Shown piece by piece: positions 6,058 through 10,163 of a stretch of DNA of 10,163 nt. Every line of letters starts with the position of its first letter. Position 1 is the first letter of the stretch. The notes under the pieces were generated by a model. That model did no database searches. It worked only from the letters and a program-made list of their open reading frames with translations, and had not been told where the DNA came from. The stretch comes from Spirochaetota bacterium (GTDB taxonomy: Bacteria; Spirochaetota; JAHITG01), in contig JAHITG010000522.1 in assembly GCA_018817865.1 (NCBI GenBank), forward strand, positions 1 through 10,163, written 5' to 3'. The position numbers were made by a program, and so were the translations under genes.

Positions 6058-6999
6058 ATGAAAAAATTAATCATATTTTGTATAGTAATACTATTATCTT
6101 CGATCTTTTTATTTATTGGTTGTAAAAAGAAAGAGTATGCTCATGACAATGTCTTTGACCTCTTGAATCCGAGTTATACCGGCGGTCCGGATCCAATAAT
6201 TGATCCGAATATAGGTTCTGTTTCTTTTAATAGCAGTTCATATTCCGGAACTAATACTATTGCAATTATATCATTGAAAGATAAAGACATTAAAACAACC
6301 ACTGTCAATGTTCAAATAACAAGTGGTGCTGATAGTACTGGAATAACTTTAACTTTAAATGGAGCAGATGGAAATTACAGTGGAAATTTAACAATTAATA
6401 CTGATTCTTCCATTGAAAACAGTAAAATAAAAGTTACAAATGAAGATACAATTACAGTAACATATTCTGATGCATATCCAGCAGGTGTCAGAACAGATTC
6501 AGCTATATGGGCACTGACTTCAGAGGAATTAATTATATTTGATGGTGATACTTTAAATTCATCACTTGGTGTTACTCTTGATATCTGGCATGGTTCGGCT
6601 GGTGGGCAAGGAGCCGGAAGAAGTGAAGTAACTGATATGGGTAGTTATATGAAATATGAAGCTGGACCTCTTCACGGGACATGGGCATTTGTAGCAATAG
6701 CTGTTACAGCTGGAAGTGTTGATTTATCTGCATATAATAAGATAGCTTATGAATTAAGCTCAACAAATACTTTAGGTAACACGGTTGTTGATGTCGGTGT
6801 AAAAGATTCAAATGATGGAGCAGGGACAGAAGATAAAGAAGATATTACAGGAATAAATGCAACTTGGCAATGGTATACAAATAACTTATCTGATTTTTCT
6901 ACTTTACAAAAAAATATAATTATTTTACCAATAGAATATGTATTTGGGTCAGCTAATGGTACTATATATTTCCGAGGTGTAAAATATATAAAATATTAA
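6058..6999 (+). CDS. Lipoprotein with Ig-like and carbohydrate-binding-like beta-sandwich domains
   Basis: Product of 313 residues from the ATG at 6058, supported by AGGTGA (6047-6052) five bases upstream; earlier in-frame starts lie inside or before the promoter. Residues 1-22 are a lipoprotein signal ending FLFIGC, with Cys22 as the lipid-attachment site followed by KKKEY. Residues about 30-50 are a Pro/Asn/Gly linker (LLNPSYTGGPDP). Residues about 51-150 form an Ig-like beta-sandwich (GSVSFNSSSYSG ... DTITVTYSD). Residues about 157-313 resemble a galactose-binding-type or CBM-like sandwich (IIFDGDTL, SYMKYEAG, VDLSAYNKIAYEL, ending TIYFRGVKYIKY). The protein is probably anchored to a membrane and may bind glycans; the ligand is unknown. 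Composition is about 35 percent GC in a hand-counted stretch, lower than the following gene. It is probably co-transcribed with the TPR gene 23 bases downstream. Confidence 0.82.
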   Translation: MKKLIIFCIVILLSSIFLFIGCKKKEYAHDNVFDLLNPSYTGGPDPIIDPNIGSVSFNSSSYSGTNTIAIISLKDKDIKTTTVNVQITSGADSTGITLTLNGADGNYSGNLTINTDSSIENSKIKVTNEDTITVTYSDAYPAGVRTDSAIWALTSEELIIFDGDTLNSSLGVTLDIWHGSAGGQGAGRSEVTDMGSYMKYEAGPLHGTWAFVAIAVTAGSVDLSAYNKIAYELSSTNTLGNTVVDVGVKDSNDGAGTEDKEDITGINATWQWYTNNLSDFSTLQKNIIILPIEYVFGSANGTIYFRGVKYIKY

Positions 7000-7022
7000 T
7001 TTAACTTTTGGGAGGGCGCAAA

Positions 7023-7892
7023 ATGCTGAAGAAATATATTGCGTTATTGTTATGTATTCTTTTAAGTTCAGGAACGCTCTATTCACAGGTGCCAAGGGGC
7101 AGCGGAGATAAAGAGCTCTTCCAGGAAGTAGAAAAGGCATATAAAGATAAGGACTTCAAGGCGTGTGTCCATAAAGCAGAGGATTACATGACAAAATTCC
7201 CCTGGGGCCCGGATAAAATTGATGTCTTGCTATATAACGGCCTCTCTCTGATCCAGATAAACCGGATCAATGATGCCATCATGGTATTTGAAGACCTTGA
7301 ACAGTCCTATCCTGATTATGAAAAAAACGACAAAATTAAATACACGCTGGGAAAACTCTACATTAAAAAAGATGATAAGGACAATGCACGGGTCCTGCTC
7401 ACCAGCCTGGTGGACAGGTATCCGAAAAGTTCATACACTCCGCAGGCAAACAAGCTCCTGGATCAGATCGGCAGGCTCCCTAAAGAGAAGGTCGTGGAAA
7501 AAGAAATTGATGTATCAGATCCTGCATATAAAGGAGCCGAGCTTGAGAGCCGGTACTCCTTTACCAAAATCACCTGGACCAAGATAGCCGGTACAACCAG
7601 CCTGATCACTGCCGGAGTCTTTTACCTGATGGGATACACAAAACAGCAGGATGCAGACAACATATATGATGTACAATATCAGAATGCAGGGACCGAAGAG
7701 GATGCGGAACGGTTCTTCAAAGCAGCTGACGATGCATCCGAACAGGCTGCTCAATTCAAGACCATATCCCTGATTGCAGCCTGCTCCGGGGTTACATTTC
7801 TTGCGCTTGATTACATCTTTTTCGGAAGGATCAAAGTACTGGTGACACCGACACAGCAGTCGTTGAATATAAACCTTAAGACACGGTTTTAG
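7023..7892 (+). CDS. Exported TPR-repeat protein with C-terminal hydrophobic hairpin
   Basis: Product of 289 residues. The ATG at 7023 is preceded by GGAGGG (7011-7016) six bases upstream; an in-frame TTG at 7008 lies before that ribosome site and is rejected. Residues 1-22 are a signal peptide ending GTLYSQ. Residues about 30-150 form TPR-like helix pairs (ELFQEVEKAYKDKDFKACVH, then YNGLSLIQINRINDAIMVFE, then YTLGKLYIKKDDKDNARVLL and a YPKSSYTPQANKLL motif), similar to YbgF/BamD-type tetratricopeptide modules. After a charged linker, two hydrophobic segments (about 186-204 and 246-267) flank a polar Asp/Glu/Ala-rich loop, so the protein is probably anchored in the inner membrane. TPR modules usually bind partner proteins. 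The close spacing to the lipoprotein suggests a shared transcript and perhaps a shared complex. No specific family is recognised. Confidence 0.82.
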   Translation: MLKKYIALLLCILLSSGTLYSQVPRGSGDKELFQEVEKAYKDKDFKACVHKAEDYMTKFPWGPDKIDVLLYNGLSLIQINRINDAIMVFEDLEQSYPDYEKNDKIKYTLGKLYIKKDDKDNARVLLTSLVDRYPKSSYTPQANKLLDQIGRLPKEKVVEKEIDVSDPAYKGAELESRYSFTKITWTKIAGTTSLITAGVFYLMGYTKQQDADNIYDVQYQNAGTEEDAERFFKAADDASEQAAQFKTISLIAACSGVTFLALDYIFFGRIKVLVTPTQQSLNINLKTRF

Positions 7893-7968
7893 ACATATAA
7901 AGGTTTCCCTATAAGGGATTCCTCGATTCGCAGTATTATTATTTTAACATTCTTTCTACATTTTTATA

Positions 7969-7996
7969 GTAGGGACAAGGCATGCCTTGTCCCTAC
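7969..7996. repeat. 28-base perfect palindrome, copy 4
   Basis: An exact copy in the 129-base gap after the TPR gene, ending 25 bases before the ATG at 8022. A transcript continuing from the TPR gene would carry the hairpin close to the translation start of the next gene. Confidence 0.95.
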
Positions 7997-8021
7997 AAAA
8001 TAAATTCATAACCGCTATACT

Positions 8022-9194
8022 ATGAAAATAAAAAATATCATCCCACTTCTGATTTTATCTATTATCATCCCTTTCCGGATCTTCGCTGCTAATTTTTATA
8101 CATTAAAAACCGATGTGCTGACTTTAGAGTATGATAAGCTCACTTCAGGTTATTCTGTCTTCTATAATAATGAGAGAGTGATTTCATCAGGCTATCCGGC
8201 ATCATCCTTTATGGTTATTGAAGTTGACGGAGCAGAGGCGATCCTTCCGTATGAGATCTCTATCCTTAGTGCAGAATATAAAAAGAACAGCGTGCATACG
8301 CTTTATCAATTCAAAGACATCCTCATAAAACAGGTTTTAGAAGCAGAAGATAATATGCTGATATTACGCTATCACATCGAAGCGGAAAATCCGTATCCGC
8401 ATTCCATTCAAAGTATCATTGTTTTTGATATTGCTCCGGGCATCGAACAGATCGAAAAGGGCCCTGTAACAAGCATAAAGATCAGGTCCATTCCTGATGC
8501 ACTGATCTTTATTCCTTCAGAAGAGGTCCAAAAAGAAGCACAGTCCGGGCAATATGAAGATTTCAGGGAACTGTCCTGGGGAAAAAACGAGGCCGGGAAA
8601 ATGAATGCCCTGGCTTTTTTCACCCTTAAAAAGTCGATCAAACAGGATGAATCCCTTGATTTCTTTATTTTAATAAAAACCGAGAAAACTGGGCCCGTAG
8701 ACATGGAACTATTTAAAAAGAAGCTGCAGGATAAACCTGTTATTATTAAAAAAGAAAAAGAGATAACAGCACCTCTTGTTAAACAGACAGCAACAAATGA
8801 AATAAAGATCCCGGAACCGGAAAAAATAAAGATCGATGATACAAAGCCTGTTCCCGCAGATATCACCGAAGATGACCTCGATTTTTTTGATGACAAGATG
8901 GAAGAGAAGGAGAAACCCCAACAGGAAACAGAGAAAAAAGAGGAACCAAAAGCGACAAAGGAACATGAAGAAAAGAAAAAGCAAGAGGTAAAACCAGAAG
9001 TAAAACCAAAACCCGCTAAGAAAGAAGAAGTCATAAAAGAGGAAAAACCGACAGAGGAACAGAAGAAAGAGCCTGAAAAAAAGGAAGAAAAGAAAGAACC
9101 GGATAAAAAAGAGGAGAAGAAAAAAGAGAAAGCTGATGATTCGAAAAACACTGATAAAAACTCTGATGATTTCTTTGATGATATTATAGAATGA
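8022..9194 (+). CDS. Exported protein with beta-rich domain and long Lys/Glu tail carrying two DDxxFFDD-like motifs
   Basis: Product of 390 residues; family not recognised. Residues 1 to about 23 are a signal peptide (hydrophobic LLILSIIIPF, cleavage near FAA). Residues about 24-245 look like a compact beta-rich domain (FYTLKTDVLTLEYDKL, ILRYHIEAENPYPHSI, SIIVFDIAPG, ELSWGKNEAGKMNALAFF). From about 246 the protein becomes a Lys/Glu/Pro-rich tail with repeats of KKEEK and KPEVKPKP type, reminiscent of extended periplasm-spanning linkers such as that of TonB. The tail is bracketed by matching acidic-aromatic motifs, DDLDFFDD (284-291) and DDFFDDIIE (382-390). There is no recognisable Shine-Dalgarno before the ATG at 8022. 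It lies between the TPR gene and the third barrel. Function is unknown; a role as a flexible envelope tether is inference. Confidence 0.75.
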   Translation: MKIKNIIPLLILSIIIPFRIFAANFYTLKTDVLTLEYDKLTSGYSVFYNNERVISSGYPASSFMVIEVDGAEAILPYEISILSAEYKKNSVHTLYQFKDILIKQVLEAEDNMLILRYHIEAENPYPHSIQSIIVFDIAPGIEQIEKGPVTSIKIRSIPDALIFIPSEEVQKEAQSGQYEDFRELSWGKNEAGKMNALAFFTLKKSIKQDESLDFFILIKTEKTGPVDMELFKKKLQDKPVIIKKEKEITAPLVKQTATNEIKIPEPEKIKIDDTKPVPADITEDDLDFFDDKMEEKEKPQQETEKKEEPKATKEHEEKKKQEVKPEVKPKPAKKEEVIKEEKPTEEQKKEPEKKEEKKEPDKKEEKKKEKADDSKNTDKNSDDFFDDIIE

Positions 9195-9219
9195 GATGAA
9201 TTTATATATATTTAAAAAT

Positions 9220-9247
9220 GTAGGGACAAGGCATGCCTTGTCCCTAC
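9220..9247. repeat. 28-base perfect palindrome, copy 5
   Basis: An exact copy in the 67-base gap between two plus-strand genes, ending 14 bases before the ATG at 9262. The upstream in-frame ATG at 9196 would translate through it as VGTRHALSLQ, which argues against that start. Confidence 0.95.
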
Positions 9248-9261
9248 AAATTAAAGACATA

Positions 9262-10140
9262 ATGAAAACAAAAACACTAATTATTATCTCTTTGCTCCTT
9301 TTTATCGTACCTGCATACTCCCAGACGTTTCTGGACCTGTATCCGGATGCTTTTTCATCCGCACTGAACGGTGCCGGGGATACGATCATACGCAACAGTT
9401 ATGCGGTCTACAACAATCCTGCCAACCTGATCTTCCTCTTTCAGGATGAAGCCACCTTCAGCTACATGGTTCTTATTGATGGTATCCAGAGGGGTACAGC
9501 TTCCTATGCATGGAAGACCAGAAGCTTCCTGCCAATAGCCGTGGATCTTTCTTATTTGAGCTATGGGAGTATTCAACAATTCACTCTGGGTGAAACCGAG
9601 TATTCCGTCATTGAAGGTGGTGAGGCAAATCTATGGTACTTATCATCAGGTATTTCATCCAGCCGGAGGGTATACTTTTTAAACAATTATTTCCTGCTGG
9701 GCGCAAAACTGGACTTGCTTGTGAACCATCTTGACAAGAGCTATTCAGGAGTACTTCTCCACACCGGTGTGATCTATTATCCTGATTTTAAGGGCCTCGT
9801 CTTTTCCCTGGTCTTGAACAATATCGGCCTTCTCAATTCATTTGAAGATACAGCTCCCTTAAAGACAAAAGTCGGAATAGGCTATAAGACCGGTTCACTC
9901 GAAACAGAGCTGAATTACAATTTCGGAAAAAATGAACTCTTGAAATGGGGTAACAGCTTGAAAGTAACCTCGTTTTTCAAGGCCCTTCTGGGAGTAAAAT
10001 TTGATAAAAATGAATCCATGCAGAATAATATAAACCTGGGTGCAGAATTGAATTTTCCTAAAATTACGGTAAACTATACAATAATACCTAAATCCCATCT
10101 GGGGTATTATCATTATATATCAGTAAAGAGGGAGATGTAA
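9262..10140 (+). CDS. Outer-membrane beta-barrel protein, PorV/PorQ-like
   Basis: Product of 292 residues from the ATG at 9262. The frame also opens at 9196, but that extension reads through the 28-base palindrome and precedes the signal peptide, so 9262 is preferred even though its upstream sequence (AAAGA) is only a weak ribosome site. Residues 1-20 are a signal peptide (MKTKTLIIISLLLFIVPAYS). The mature start has the PorQ/PorV signature: YPDAFSSALNGAGDTIIRNS followed by YNNPANLIFL (Asn-Pro-Ala at 52-54). Alternating amphipathic strands fill the rest, and the last strand reads GYYHYISVKREM, like the terminal strand of PorQ proteins but ending in Met rather than Phe. Outer-membrane location is a confident inference; partners and substrate are unknown. 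It follows the Lys/Glu-tail gene by 67 bases and may share its transcript. Confidence 0.8.
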   Translation: MKTKTLIIISLLLFIVPAYSQTFLDLYPDAFSSALNGAGDTIIRNSYAVYNNPANLIFLFQDEATFSYMVLIDGIQRGTASYAWKTRSFLPIAVDLSYLSYGSIQQFTLGETEYSVIEGGEANLWYLSSGISSSRRVYFLNNYFLLGAKLDLLVNHLDKSYSGVLLHTGVIYYPDFKGLVFSLVLNNIGLLNSFEDTAPLKTKVGIGYKTGSLETELNYNFGKNELLKWGNSLKVTSFFKALLGVKFDKNESMQNNINLGAELNFPKITVNYTIIPKSHLGYYHYISVKREM

Positions 10141-10145
10141 ATACA

Positions 10146-10163
10146 GTAGGGACAAGGCATGCC
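10146..10163. repeat. 28-base palindrome, copy 6, cut by the window edge
   Basis: The first 18 bases of the palindrome, matching the other copies exactly, starting five bases after the TAA of the barrel gene. The remainder lies outside the window. Confidence 0.85.

Noticed and set aside
7008..7022. N-terminal extension of the TPR protein from TTG
   Set aside because: The TTG precedes the GGAGGG ribosome site, which serves the ATG at 7023.
7901..7923. Hairpin TCCCT-ATA-AGGGA after the TPR gene as an intrinsic terminator
   Set aside because: The stem is only five pairs plus a split AGG/CCT, and no T-run follows.
8408..9151. Long minus-strand frame (247 codons) rich in Phe and Ser
   Set aside because: It is antisense to the Lys/Glu-rich tail of the plus-strand gene; AAA/GAA codons read backwards give Phe/Ser and avoid stops. 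It has no ribosome site or domain.
8709..9395. Second minus-strand frame (228 codons) that looks membrane-like with many Phe/Leu
   Set aside because: It is also a shadow of the AAG/GAA-rich tail and crosses the 28-base palindrome and the start of the next gene.
2421..10163. CRISPR array based on the evenly repeated 28-base unit
   Set aside because: Copies are about 1 to 2 kb apart with genes between them, the unit is a perfect palindrome, and no Cas gene is present.

Overview
The window reads as chromosomal DNA of an uncultivated Gram-negative bacterium (outer membrane present), AT-rich with local GC from roughly 27 to 54 percent by hand count. Nearly every gene encodes an exported or outer-membrane protein: three PorV/PorQ-like beta-barrels, two BNR (Asp-box) beta-propeller proteins, a lipoprotein, an exported TPR protein and an exported protein with a long Lys/Glu tail. 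The PorV-like barrels together with a C-terminal FlgD/T9SS-type sorting domain point towards a Bacteroidota/FCB-like lineage or one of the candidate phyla sharing that machinery. There is no rRNA, tRNA or housekeeping marker here to fix the taxon, so the placement is inference.

Layout. Positions 1-3779 hold a minus-strand group read right to left: a 96-residue hypothetical ORF (3489-3779), a PorV-like barrel (2459-3397), a propeller/Ig-like/LysM protein with a TTG start (681-2294), and a second barrel running off the left edge (1-680) whose ATG abuts the preceding stop. A 308-base divergent intergenic region (3780-4087) follows and is filled with three different palindromic repeats. The plus strand then carries a seven-Asp-box propeller protein with a YPNPF-type C-terminal sorting domain (4088-5794), a lipoprotein behind a near-consensus sigma-70 promoter (6058-6999), an exported TPR protein with a hydrophobic hairpin (7023-7892), an exported protein with a charged tail (8022-9194) and a third PorQ-like barrel (9262-10140).

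The most striking non-coding feature is an exact 28-base palindrome, GTAGGGACAAGGCA followed by its reverse complement. It occurs five times in full and once cut by the window's right edge, each time between genes and usually just after a stop codon. Two related palindromes (2344-2370, 3807-3832) share the leading GTAG and a GGC...GCC core, and an unrelated interrupted hairpin lies at 3971-4022.

How the genes could work together (inference): the barrels may sit in the outer membrane as PorV/PorQ-type components of a type 9-like export route, and the propeller proteins would be surface or secreted cargo. The lipoprotein and TPR protein are probably co-transcribed from the promoter at 5984-6012. 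I see no mobile-element transposase, CRISPR array, toxin-antitoxin pair, defence system or biosynthetic cluster.
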